NCBI GenBank assembly: GCA_964465065.1
Contig: CAYXHZ010000090.1
Span: 1 to 9,695, forward strand
Reading direction: 5' to 3'
DNA: 9,695 bases
From: CAYMND01 sp964465065
GTDB lineage: Bacteria; Acidobacteriota; Aminicenantia; UBA2199
Shown here: piece by piece, positions 1 to 6,010 of the stretch
How the letters are laid out: every line of letters begins with the position of its first letter
Numbering within the stretch: the stretch's first letter is position 1
Translations under genes and position numbers: made by a program
The notes under the pieces: model-generated
Told to the model about the DNA's origin: nothing
The model's input: only the letters and a program-made list of their open reading frames with translations
Databases searched by the model: none

Positions 1-3000
1 GGTCTCGGAGTTGCGCCAAAACACGCCCTGACCGTTCCAGGTGGCCAGGAGGTCGTCTTTTCTTAACACAACCGGATCAGCCATGTAATCCTGATCCGTC
101 TGGTCGGAGCTTACATTGCTGTAGACGCGGTCTGTTGGCGTGAAACTAAAACCTTCCAAAAATGGGGTTACGGTTCCACCCCATCCGGAATCTACTGCCA
201 CGGAATAGGTCCCGGAGACAGTGGTCAGCGGGTTACCGGGCAGTCCATTCATGACCACACCCTCAAGAGGAGAACCCAGCGACAGAACTATACCTGAAAT
301 GACTAATTTGTCGTTCAGCTGAACATTGATATCTGAGCTGGTGCCTCCTTCGGTGACAGTAATCACCGTAGCTGAGGCAAATGAAGAGGCATCGCTGTAC
401 CACTCGGGTGAGTAATTCAGGCTTGGTGTATCGAAGAAAATTTTATAATCTCCGGGAAGCACGTAGCGAAACAAGTAGCTCCCATCACTACTTGAAATCG
501 TACTGGTTCGAACAAAATTTCCATCCAAGACTGAGTATAAACCGATCTGTACATTATCAATCCCATCCCCTAATCCATTGCGCACAGTTCCGGTTATGAC
601 GCCTCCGCTCCCCAGCTGAGCATTGATGCCCGTAATGGTCATACCCGATGCGGTTGCCAATACATCGGCGGACCCCAAAGAGGGTTTATCATTGTAATAC
701 TCTAATGCAAAAACACCTCGACTGAACCTCAATTTGGCGCCACCCACAGGTACACCTGTGAGGAAATAATCCCCATTGGCATCGGTCAGGCAGCTCCCGT
801 AGCTAACGGTATTCCCTAAGGCATCAAAACTGTACACTCTTGCCGAAGCGATACCATTACCCAAAGAATCGGTAATTCGCCCGGAAACCATGGCCCCAAT
901 TTCAAGAACCACATCTCCCAAATTCTGGGTTTGTCCAGCGGCATAACTGACCGGATTAGCATCTGCACTCAATATTTTGTCCTGATAATATTCATTAACC
1001 ACATTGACAGGGGCTTGGTTTACCGAAAGGCTACCGTCTCCTGTAAAATATAGCGTGTAGCTCCCAGGGTCATGAGCCAGAGTGAAATATCCCCCTGGTC
1101 CGCTGGTCATGGTGGGGAAGCAGATGTCATGGTTAAAATTGGGTGTAGAGTTCATCTTGATGAAAACATGTTCTATCCCCTGGCCATTGCCATCCACCAC
1201 CCGGCCACTTATATAGCCAATATCGAAACTGTTACCCGTTGCAACATTAATTGCATAGCGGGCAAAGCTATTGGAGTCAGCGTAATCAGTCGTGCAATAG
1301 CCAATATAAATGTAGTACCAACCCGAATTCACATTATGAAGGTAAAGGGTCTCATTGTCAGAACCACTAACAGCTATTCCGAGAAGGTTAAGCGAGCCAT
1401 CTAGCAACTCGAAGTCGATGTCGCTACGCCAATCACTTGGTGGTTCCTCGGGACTGGCTGAGGTCACCCGGACCTTGACCCGCAGATCTTGCCCAGCCTG
1501 TTCCGGTGGGACAAAGAACTTGTACCAATCGATATCCGATGAGGTCGTATAATAGAGACCATCGGTCGTGCCCATGGGCAGCAACGTGGCCGTCTCCGGG
1601 CTGTCGTTGGGCTCTCCGCTACCCTGGAAAGCCTGGTAGTCCTGGTTCGCCTGGCCGGTCTGGACGTCGGTATAGATCCTCTGGGCGGGCGTAAAGATGG
1701 TTCCGGAGAGCACTGGGGTGACCGTTCCTGTCCATCCACCCGGTACGGTGGCTGTATAGGCCCCGTCGGCCCCGGTCACCGGACTGCCCGGCAGGCCTTC
1801 AAGGCTGACCCCGGCCAGAGGCGAACCGATGTGGGTGATCACGCCGGAGAGAGTATATAGTGTCACCGGGGTGGCTGTTGCCTCGGCACTGATGGCGCTG
1901 GTTAGTTCATTCTGATTCCTGTCGTGTGCCTCGGTAAGGGTCTGGACGACGAAATAATACGGAATCCCCGGGGTCAGACCCGTAACCTCCAGAGATGAAT
2001 CATTCTTGCTTGAGGTCTGAGCAAAGAAACTATAAGCACCACCAGATGCGGAGCCGACCGAAACTCGGTAGCCACCCAAGTCGAAAGTATAAGAAATGGG
2101 AGTCCATGAAACCAGGACCGAACCAGAGGCGAAAGCCACGGCGCTGACCCCGCTAGGGGCGATAGTCTGGGTGATCGCCCAGTCGGGATCCTTCAAGTTG
2201 AGGAAATTGATCAGGTCAGAATCACCGGTGTAGAGGGCATTGTACCCCAGATCTGTATCGCCTGTATTCAGGTTGACTAGGCTGATAAGGGCCTTCGGAA
2301 TACTGCCACTGAGCTGGTTGGAGGAGAAATCAAGGTGTTTAAGATTGCACAGATTGCCCACCTCCGACGGAATACTGCCACTGAGCTGGTTGAAGGAGAG
2401 AATTAGGTATTGAAGACTGCTCAGATTTCCCAAAGAGGATGGGATGCTGCCACTGAGCTGGTTGGAGAAGAGGGAAAGGAGTTGGAGATTGCTCAGGTTG
2501 CCTAATTCACTCGGGATACTGCCCGTCAGCTGATTTGAAAAAAGACTAAGTTCCTCAAGATTGCTTAGATTGCCTAATTCACTCGGGATGCCGCCCGTAA
2601 GCTGATTGTAATAAAGAGAAAGACACACTAGATTGCTGAGGTTACCAAAACTGGTCGGAATACTGCCCGTCAGCTGATTTGAATAAAGCCAAAGTTCCTC
2701 AAGATTGCTTAGATTGCCTAATTCACTCAGGATACTGCCCGTCAACTGATTGTCACAAAGATAAAGAACACTTAGGCTGCTCAGATTGCCCAACTCAGTC
2801 GGGATACTGCCCGTCAGCTGATTGTTGCCAAGGTGAAGATACTGTAGATTGCTCAGGTTGCCTAATTCACTCGGGATACTGCCCGTCAACTGATTGTTGC
2901 CAAGGTGAAGATACTGTAGATTGCTCAGGTTGCCTAATTCACTCGGGATACTGCCCGTCAACTGATTGGAATTAAGAACAAGCTTGCTCAGATTGCTCAG

Positions 3001-3651
3001 ATTGCCTAATTCACTGGGAATGACGCCTGTGAGTTGATTGTTATTAAGCCATAGTTCCCCAAGATTGCTGAGGCTACCCAAACTGCTTGGGATACTGCCC
3101 GTCAACTGATTGTCACAAAGATAAAGAGCACTTAGACTGCTCAGATTGCCCAACTCAGTCGGGATACTGCCCGTCAGCTGATTGTTGCCAAGGTGAAGAT
3201 ACTGTAGATTGCTCAGGTTGCCTAATTCACTCGGGATACTGCCCGTCAGCTGATTTGAAGAAAGCCAAAGTTTCTCAAGATTGCTTAGGTTGCCTAATTC
3301 ACTCGGGATGCCACCCATAAGTTGATTTTCATAAAGATAAAGAATTTGCAGGCTACCCAAATTAACCAAACTCGCAGGAATGCTTCCAGAAAGCTGATTA
3401 CTATTAAGTCTAAGCGCCTGTACATGATCGTCTGAAACGATCACTCCTAACCACCCGTCTTCCGTCCCCGGCATAGCGAAGCCGTCCGTATCCAGGGGCG
3501 GGGTCTTCCAATTGAAATTGTTGGTCCAGCCGGCGCCGTTGGTGGAGTTATACAAGTCAATCAACGCCTCGCGTTCGGTCTGCGGAATCGCCCCAGTCAA
3601 TAAAACAGTTCCCCAAAGCATCAAAGTCAACATTGTCCAGAATAATTTCAT
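1..3651 (-). CDS. Secreted LRR / Fn3 / carboxypeptidase-regulatory-like multidomain protein (C-terminus beyond left edge)
   Basis: The minus-strand frame is open from an ATG at 3651 to base 1 (1217 codons, no stop), so the C-terminus is missing. Reading the protein shows a hydrophobic signal peptide (about 1-22), then a bacterial LRR N-terminal cap (QTEREALIDLYNSTNG, TDGFAMPGTEDGW). Next come 16 LRRs of 24 residues (about 77-461) of the plant-like type NQLTGSIPSELGNLSNLxxL. After a linker (FLNLKDPDWAITQTIAP) there is an Fn3-like domain (about 498-597). Carboxypeptidase-regulatory-like modules lie at about 598-677, 811-905, 918-1012, 1018-1112 and 1115-1192. A PPC-like domain (EPNDSPETA, DIDWYKFFV) covers about 678-800. 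The visible end (DDLLATWNGQGVFWRNSE) resembles the start of a repeat found in large FG-GAP-like proteins, which is an inference. GAGGA lies 4 bases before the start. The family is exported and likely cell-surface or extracellular, with binding or adhesive roles; the ligand is unknown. It may be controlled by the sigma-54-like site at 4033-4048. Confidence 0.9.
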   Translation of the reverse strand, partial: MKLFWTMLTLMLWGTVLLTGAIPQTEREALIDLYNSTNGAGWTNNFNWKTPPLDTDGFAMPGTEDGWLGVIVSDDHVQALRLNSNQLSGSIPASLVNLGSLQILYLYENQLMGGIPSELGNLSNLEKLWLSSNQLTGSIPSELGNLSNLQYLHLGNNQLTGSIPTELGNLSSLSALYLCDNQLTGSIPSSLGSLSNLGELWLNNNQLTGVIPSELGNLSNLSKLVLNSNQLTGSIPSELGNLSNLQYLHLGNNQLTGSIPSELGNLSNLQYLHLGNNQLTGSIPTELGNLSSLSVLYLCDNQLTGSILSELGNLSNLEELWLYSNQLTGSIPTSFGNLSNLVCLSLYYNQLTGGIPSELGNLSNLEELSLFSNQLTGSIPSELGNLSNLQLLSLFSNQLSGSIPSSLGNLSSLQYLILSFNQLSGSIPSEVGNLCNLKHLDFSSNQLSGSIPKALISLVNLNTGDTDLGYNALYTGDSDLINFLNLKDPDWAITQTIAPSGVSAVAFASGSVLVSWTPISYTFDLGGYRVSVGSASGGAYSFFAQTSSKNDSSLEVTGLTPGIPYYFVVQTLTEAHDRNQNELTSAISAEATATPVTLYTLSGVITHIGSPLAGVSLEGLPGSPVTGADGAYTATVPGGWTGTVTPVLSGTIFTPAQRIYTDVQTGQANQDYQAFQGSGEPNDSPETATLLPMGTTDGLYYTTSSDIDWYKFFVPPEQAGQDLRVKVRVTSASPEEPPSDWRSDIDFELLDGSLNLLGIAVSGSDNETLYLHNVNSGWYYIYIGYCTTDYADSNSFARYAINVATGNSFDIGYISGRVVDGNGQGIEHVFIKMNSTPNFNHDICFPTMTSGPGGYFTLAHDPGSYTLYFTGDGSLSVNQAPVNVVNEYYQDKILSADANPVSYAAGQTQNLGDVVLEIGAMVSGRITDSLGNGIASARVYSFDALGNTVSYGSCLTDANGDYFLTGVPVGGAKLRFSRGVFALEYYNDKPSLGSADVLATASGMTITGINAQLGSGGVITGTVRNGLGDGIDNVQIGLYSVLDGNFVRTSTISSSDGSYLFRYVLPGDYKIFFDTPSLNYSPEWYSDASSFASATVITVTEGGTSSDINVQLNDKLVISGIVLSLGSPLEGVVMNGLPGNPLTTVSGTYSVAVDSGWGGTVTPFLEGFSFTPTDRVYSNVSSDQTDQDYMADPVVLRKDDLLATWNGQGVFWRNSET
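2731..3248 (-). repeat. 158-bp near-identical segments 360 bp apart within the LRR array
   Basis: Bases 2731-2888 and 3091-3248 differ at only two positions (2768/3128 and 2776/3136). The 360-bp offset equals exactly five LRR units. The LRRs between the two copies are more diverged, so a multi-unit block was copied in register rather than single units drifting together. Confidence 0.85.
2821..2964 (-). repeat. Perfect 72-bp tandem duplication of one LRR unit
   Basis: Bases 2821-2892 and 2893-2964 are identical over all 72 positions, encoding two identical consecutive LRRs (NLQYLHLGNNQLTGSIPSEL). Perfect identity including synonymous positions points to a very recent unit duplication or gene conversion. 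Confidence 0.9.
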
Positions 3652-3661
3652 TTTATCCTCA

Positions 3662-3739
3662 CTAATTCCTTCTTTTTTTATCTGCCTGCTCATCTTTTCC
3701 ATTGGCTTTGGGCTTTGGCAGGCCTATGTCATTAAACAT
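3662..3739 (-). pseudogene. 25-codon tail in another frame, possible 3' end of the same broken gene
   Basis: On the minus strand, ATG 3739 to TAG 3662 reads MFNDIGLPKPKANGKDEQ followed by ADKKRRN, a charged hydrophilic tail like a natural protein C-terminus. It overlaps the end of the 46-codon remnant by 8 bases in a different frame and stops 10 bases before the LRR start codon. Either it is the 3' end of the gene whose 5' end is the remnant, after internal deletion and frame change, or it is a short independent leader ORF: AGAGGA lies 7 bases before its ATG. No homology can be claimed from sequence alone. Confidence 0.3.
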
Positions 3740-3872
3740 GAAGCCATCCTCTCCCGCTCCCGTCCGTCACCCTTCCGGAGATGGCACCCGTGGCCTGGGG
3801 GAACAGGGACGAGGACAACACGGCAAAAAGGACTACCCACCACAACAACAATCCGCACGTTTTGATCTGCAT
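3732..3872 (-). pseudogene. 5' remnant of a secreted carboxypeptidase-regulatory-domain protein
   Basis: An ATG at 3872 is preceded by a purine-rich ribosome site (GGAGAGGAAGTGAAG) and opens a 46-codon frame ending with TAA at 3732. The product has a classic signal peptide: MQIK, then a hydrophobic stretch (LLLWWVVLFAVLSSSLF), then a cleavage-like PQATGA. It then reads AISGRVTDGSGRG, which is how carboxypeptidase-regulatory-like domains begin in exported proteins. The domain stops after about 16 of its usual roughly 80 residues, so this looks like the beginning of a larger gene that has lost its body. It sits 80 bp before the LRR gene on the same strand and so could be co-transcribed with it. 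A functional short secreted peptide cannot be excluded. Confidence 0.6.
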
Positions 3873-4032
3873 CTTCACTTCCTCTCCTTAGCTCCCGACA
3901 TCTTTTACCGGGGCCCGTAGTCCTTTCCCTCTCTCCCTTGCTGGCCCGCAGAGACGCACCGCCGGGCTGATCCCGACTGCTGGATTCACCTGATGCCACA
4001 ACCTGGATCAATTCAGAACTCGTCTGTCTCTA

Positions 4033-4048
4033 TGAAAGACTCGTGCCA
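4033..4048 (-). promoter_or_regulatory. Candidate sigma-54 (-24/-12) promoter facing the LRR gene
   Basis: The minus strand reads TGGCACGAGTCTTTCA. The -24 element TGGCACG matches the sigma-54 consensus fully, and the spacing to the -12 element is correct. The -12 element is TTTC instead of TTGC, which changes one of the two most conserved bases. It points at the secreted-protein remnant (start 3872) and the LRR gene (start 3651). A sigma-54 activator gene lies 2 kb away at 6011, which adds plausibility. Confidence 0.4.
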
Positions 4049-4089
4049 AGTTGATAACCGTGATAACAAATGGTCTTCGAACTCGCCGC

Positions 4090-4126
4090 TGTCTGGTTAC
4101 TTAACAGACACGTCAGGTTACATGAC
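4090..4126. promoter_or_regulatory. Two operator-like palindromes spaced 21 bp, possible activator-binding sites
   Basis: Site 1 (4090-4110) has arms TGTCTG and CAGACA around a 9-base centre. Site 2 (4112-4126) has arms GTCA and TGAC around a 7-base centre. Both contain the same core on the plus strand, GTCtGGTTAC at 4091 and GTCaGGTTAC at 4112, exactly 21 bp apart (two helical turns). They begin about 40 bp upstream of the sigma-54-like -24 element, in the zone where activators of this class bind. Confidence 0.4.
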
Positions 4127-4232
4127 ACCTATCGACTGGAAAGAGAAGGAAAAGGAATGAAAAAAGAGCAGATGCCCTCGATCTTTACCATCGACTCAGG
4201 AACAATTTGCGCCCCGGTCTTCCTTGCCGACT

Positions 4233-5405
4233 TTACATCCCCCCGGCACGAAACAGAGCGGCGATGGGAATCAATTCCACCCCATCCAGAAGGCGGGTTT
4301 CCGCCCCCCTGTAGAGCAGAATCGTACGGCAGGGGCGTTTGATCTGTCGGGCGAAATCGCGGAGATTTCTCACATCGCCGGAATCCGGGTTGACCGAGGA
4401 CTTGACCTCCACGGCGAAGACGGTGTCACTGATTTCAAAGACCAGATCCACTTCACTCCCCCCAACGCTGCGGTAGTAATATAAACGGTCACAGGGGATG
4501 AGCCCGAGGCGCCGCCGCTTCTCGAATTCGGCCATGACGAAGTTCTCCAGCCACTGCCCTTCGGACAGCTTGATCGACAGACTCTGCAGTATGCCCGTGT
4601 CGACGAAATAGGTTTTGGCGGATTTCATGAACCGCTTGGCAGGGCCGGACTGATAACTATAAAGTTTGAAACTGAGTTGGGACTGCTGCAGGGTGCCAAG
4701 GTATTTCTTGGCCGTGGCGAAGCTGATCCCCGCTTCGCGGGCGAAATGGGAGACGTCGAGAGCGGAACCGATGGAACGGGCCAGATGGTGAAAAAGGGTC
4801 AGCAGGGCGTCGAGATTCTCGATATTGGCCAGCTGCATCAGATCGCGGGTGAAATAGGAATTGCGGTAGTGCTGCAGGATCTCGCGTTTCAAATCGGGTT
4901 GAGGCTGAGTCAGGACTTCCGGAAACTGTCCGTACGCCATGGCCTCTTCCAAGCGCCGCTGCCCTTCGACCAGCCGGGAAAAAGGATCGAGGGTCTGCAG
5001 AAGTCCCGACTCGGCCGGTCCGAGTTCTTCTCCCCAGCATGCCGTGGGCAGGTGGCGGATGGCGATGCGGCCGGCCAGCGAATCCGCCGCCGAATCCAGT
5101 AGGCCGATGGCGCTCGATCCGGTGAGCAGGGCCCGGGCGCCCAGGTTGTCCAGGACGTACTTGACGGCGATGGTCAGCTTGGGGCAGCGCTGGATTTCAT
5201 CGATGATGAAGGCTTGCCCCAGGGATTGCACGAATCCTTTGGGATCTCTCTGCGCCCAGGCCAGAGCGTCGAGATCGTCCAGGGTGCTGTAGTTGAAATC
5301 GGGGAAGCGGCTGCGCAACAGGGTGGTCTTGCCGCAGCGCCGCGGCCCCAGAATCAGGATACCGGCGGTCAGATTGAAGTCGATCGGCAGCCATCTCTCA
5401 AACAT
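4233..5405 (-). CDS. AAA family ATPase with C-terminal DUF4143 domain
   Basis: This 390-residue protein has the full length and architecture of the AAA_14/DUF4143 ATPase family. Residues 20-28 (GPRRCGKTT) form the P-loop and AFIIDEIQ (65-72) the Walker B strand. RALLTGSSA (91-99) is the sensor strand, followed by LAGRI, typical of this family. The C-terminal part contains SEVDLVFE (about 317-324) and FAVEVKSS (about 330-337), the D…ExK arrangement of a PD-(D/E)xK nuclease-like fold. Members are common, often horizontally transferred, and of poorly defined cellular role; they are suspected to be defence or addiction related. The ATG at 5405 is chosen because the usual N-terminus (FERWLPIDF) starts there and a promoter ends 6 bases before it. 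No ribosome site is visible, which fits a leaderless mRNA. It reads away from the MNT/HEPN remnants on the same strand. No damage is visible. Confidence 0.9.
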   Translation of the reverse strand: MFERWLPIDFNLTAGILILGPRRCGKTTLLRSRFPDFNYSTLDDLDALAWAQRDPKGFVQSLGQAFIIDEIQRCPKLTIAVKYVLDNLGARALLTGSSAIGLLDSAADSLAGRIAIRHLPTACWGEELGPAESGLLQTLDPFSRLVEGQRRLEEAMAYGQFPEVLTQPQPDLKREILQHYRNSYFTRDLMQLANIENLDALLTLFHHLARSIGSALDVSHFAREAGISFATAKKYLGTLQQSQLSFKLYSYQSGPAKRFMKSAKTYFVDTGILQSLSIKLSEGQWLENFVMAEFEKRRRLGLIPCDRLYYYRSVGGSEVDLVFEISDTVFAVEVKSSVNPDSGDVRNLRDFARQIKRPCRTILLYRGAETRLLDGVELIPIAALFRAGGM

Positions 5406-5407
5406 GT

Positions 5408-5434
5408 TTCAATTTTATCATAGATATTATTGAA
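5408..5434. promoter_or_regulatory. 27-bp palindrome over the ATPase promoter (operator-like)
   Basis: Arms TTCAATTTTATC (5408-5419) and GATATTATTGAA (5423-5434) are reverse complements at 10 of 12 positions around a 3-base centre. The element covers the -10 box and spacer of the ATPase promoter, the position of a repressor site. A related direct-repeat half site (TTTCATTTTATACAT) lies at 5441-5455. Confidence 0.5.
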
Positions 5435-5439
5435 GTCAA
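5412..5439 (-). promoter_or_regulatory. Likely leaderless promoter of the ATPase gene
   Basis: On the minus strand TTGACT (5439-5434) matches the -35 consensus at 5 of 6 positions. After a 16-bp spacer, TAAAAT (5417-5412) matches the -10 consensus at 5 of 6. Only 6 bases separate the -10 box from the ATG at 5405, so transcription would begin at or next to the start codon. An alternative -10, TATGAT, overlaps it but has a poor spacer. Confidence 0.55.
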
Positions 5440-5509
5440 GTTTCATTTTATACATTCTTAGAGATAAAAAGAAATTGGACAGGTTCCTTGGGGGGGCATT
5501 ATCTTTGGA

Positions 5510-5531
5510 GTAGGGGCTATCGAGCCCCTAC
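5510..5531. terminator. GC-rich hairpin between the HEPN remnant and the ATPase promoter
   Basis: GTAGGGGCT (5510-5518) and AGCCCCTAC (5523-5531) form a perfect 9-bp stem with a 4-base loop. The stem extends by two more pairs past one mismatch. No T-run follows on either strand, so it is not a textbook intrinsic terminator. It could be a terminator-like barrier for the minus-strand HEPN remnant transcript or a REP-type mobile palindrome. Confidence 0.45.
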
Positions 5532-5542
5532 GCCTATGGTTA

Positions 5543-5731
5543 TCAACTGTTGAAGCCTTTCACGCATCCTTTCGAAAGAGGGGAATTTGTTCTGAAATAT
5601 TTCTCAATGCATTGTTGGGTATGAAAGCAGACGGCATCGTAATTGGAGTCATCGTCATGATCCATTTCACGACGGGCTGTACGATAATCTCCTTCGATTT
5701 TGAAAATCCATTCCTGTGGCTCAGAGCGCAT
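5543..5731 (-). pseudogene. Truncated HEPN-domain protein (5' half only)
   Basis: The frame from ATG 5731 reads EWIFKIEGDYRTARREM and then SNYDAVCFHTQQCIEKYF, which closely follows the first half of HEPN proteins paired with minimal nucleotidyltransferases (typical form: EWV-KAEGD, NYDAVCFHAQQCAEKYL). After EKYFRTN the family pattern is lost, and the frame ends at 5543 after 62 residues, against about 120-140 normally. The RxxxxH ribonuclease motif, which lies in the missing C-terminal half, is absent, so the protein should be inactive. The ATG lies inside the end of the upstream nucleotidyltransferase frame (overlap 5721-5731), as in intact pairs. A Met 15 bases upstream (5746) is in frame but less likely as the start. 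Confidence 0.75.
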
Positions 5732-5870
5732 TGAGGACCTTCCCATTTGCAGTGATATCCGACATGAAGGAATCCCTAAGAGCCAATTTCGATTCGATTT
5801 ATTCGGGAGTGTGCAACACCAGGTCCAGCGGAACCTGATGTCGATAGTGTCTGTTCATGCCAAAGACGGC
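5721..5870 (-). pseudogene. C-terminal remnant of an MNT-type nucleotidyltransferase (HEPN partner)
   Basis: The minus-strand frame ending with TGA at 5721 reads VPLDLVLHTPE, then an in-frame TAA (5801-5799), then IESKLALRDSFM and SDITANGKVLNAL. This matches the C-terminal end of minimal nucleotidyltransferases paired with HEPN toxins (typical: DLIVRTPEE…RLAEGDWFLREI…GKVLYE). The stop replaces the residue after TPE. Another in-frame stop (TGA 5873-5871) lies upstream and no catalytic GSxxxG or DxD motif is visible, so the N-terminal domain is lost. Its last codons overlap the HEPN start, confirming the pair. The assignment rests on motif memory over about 50 residues. Confidence 0.65.
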
Positions 5871-5942
5871 TCATCTCGTATCTGAACATATAAATTTTGC
5901 TCTTAATACATATCCAAATACAGGTGTTGGATTTGTAGTTAA

Positions 5943-5958
5943 TCATAATATATTATGA
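5943..5958. promoter_or_regulatory. Perfect 16-bp palindrome (operator-like)
   Basis: TCATAATATATTATGA is identical to its own reverse complement. It ends 15 bp before the TATAAT box and therefore covers the place of a -35 element. This suits a dimeric regulator or autoregulation of the activator-kinase operon. Confidence 0.5.
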
Positions 5959-5973
5959 AGATTATTTTTATAG

Positions 5974-5979
5974 TATAAT
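5974..5979 (+). promoter_or_regulatory. TATAAT -10 box of the activator-kinase operon
   Basis: A perfect -10 hexamer lies 31 bp before the activator start codon, giving a leader of about 25 bases. No good -35 hexamer is visible at 16-18 bp (the best is AT-rich TATTAT inside the palindrome). Expression may therefore be weak or activator dependent. Confidence 0.5.
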
Positions 5980-6010
5980 CTTTATTGCGGACTTTCACCC
6001 GGCAGCAGAA

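Larger units (their letters stand above)
2269..3423 (-). repeat. Array of 16 LRR-coding 72-bp units
   Basis: The LRR segment of the large minus-strand gene is a DNA array with a strict 72-bp period (24 codons). Each unit contains variants of the plus-strand string gggatactgcccgtcagctg. Units near the two ends are diverged (LSGSIPASLVNLGSL, LSGSIPKALISLVNL), while the middle units are close to identical. This indicates growth and homogenisation by recombination in the centre of the array. Confidence 0.9.
3873..4232. other. Gene-poor region between the ATPase 3' end and the LRR locus
   Basis: I see no convincing gene here. The region holds a sigma-54-like site (4033-4048) and two spaced palindromes (4090-4126). 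A weak 5-bp inverted repeat lies at 4178-4194 and is followed, on the minus strand, by a run of six T at 4160-4165; it could be a poor terminator for the ATPase gene. A plus-strand ATG at 4157 has a good purine-rich site in front, but its frame runs into the convergent ATPase gene and resembles nothing I know. Confidence 0.5.
5871..6010. other. AT-rich regulatory intergenic region before the activator-kinase operon
   Basis: This 140-bp stretch is much richer in A+T than the genes to its right. It contains the palindrome at 5943-5958 and the TATAAT box at 5974-5979. No gene is seen. It separates the leftward-facing MNT/HEPN remnants from the rightward operon, so it may once have served as a divergent promoter region. 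Confidence 0.5.

Noticed and set aside
2679..3320. Plus-strand frames with regular Cys-rich repeats (CLIHSGYCPSTDC…), looking like a small Cys-rich repeat protein.
   Set aside because: They are antisense readings of the 72-bp LRR units; the minus-strand frame is a clear 16-LRR protein and explains the periodicity.
2269..3423. Regularly spaced repeats that could suggest a CRISPR array.
   Set aside because: The 72-bp period is all coding, units differ by codon-wise changes, there are no unique spacers and no cas genes.
3724..4011. Minus-strand ORF of 95 codons overlapping the secreted-protein remnant.
   Set aside because: The composition is Arg/Gly/Ser rich without domain features, whereas the overlapping frame from 3872 has a ribosome site, signal peptide and recognisable domain start.
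4157..4342. Plus-strand ORF starting MKKEQMPSIFTIDSG with AAGGAAAAGGA in front.
   Set aside because: It runs 110 bp into the 3' end of the convergent ATPase gene, is shadow sequence there, and resembles no known protein; at most a broken gene start.
4049..5548. 11-bp inverted repeat (agttgataacc at 4049, ggttatcaact at 5538) bracketing the ATPase gene, as if ends of an inserted element.
   Set aside because: Matches of this length are expected by chance in a window this size, the flanks do not extend the match, and no target-site duplication is seen.
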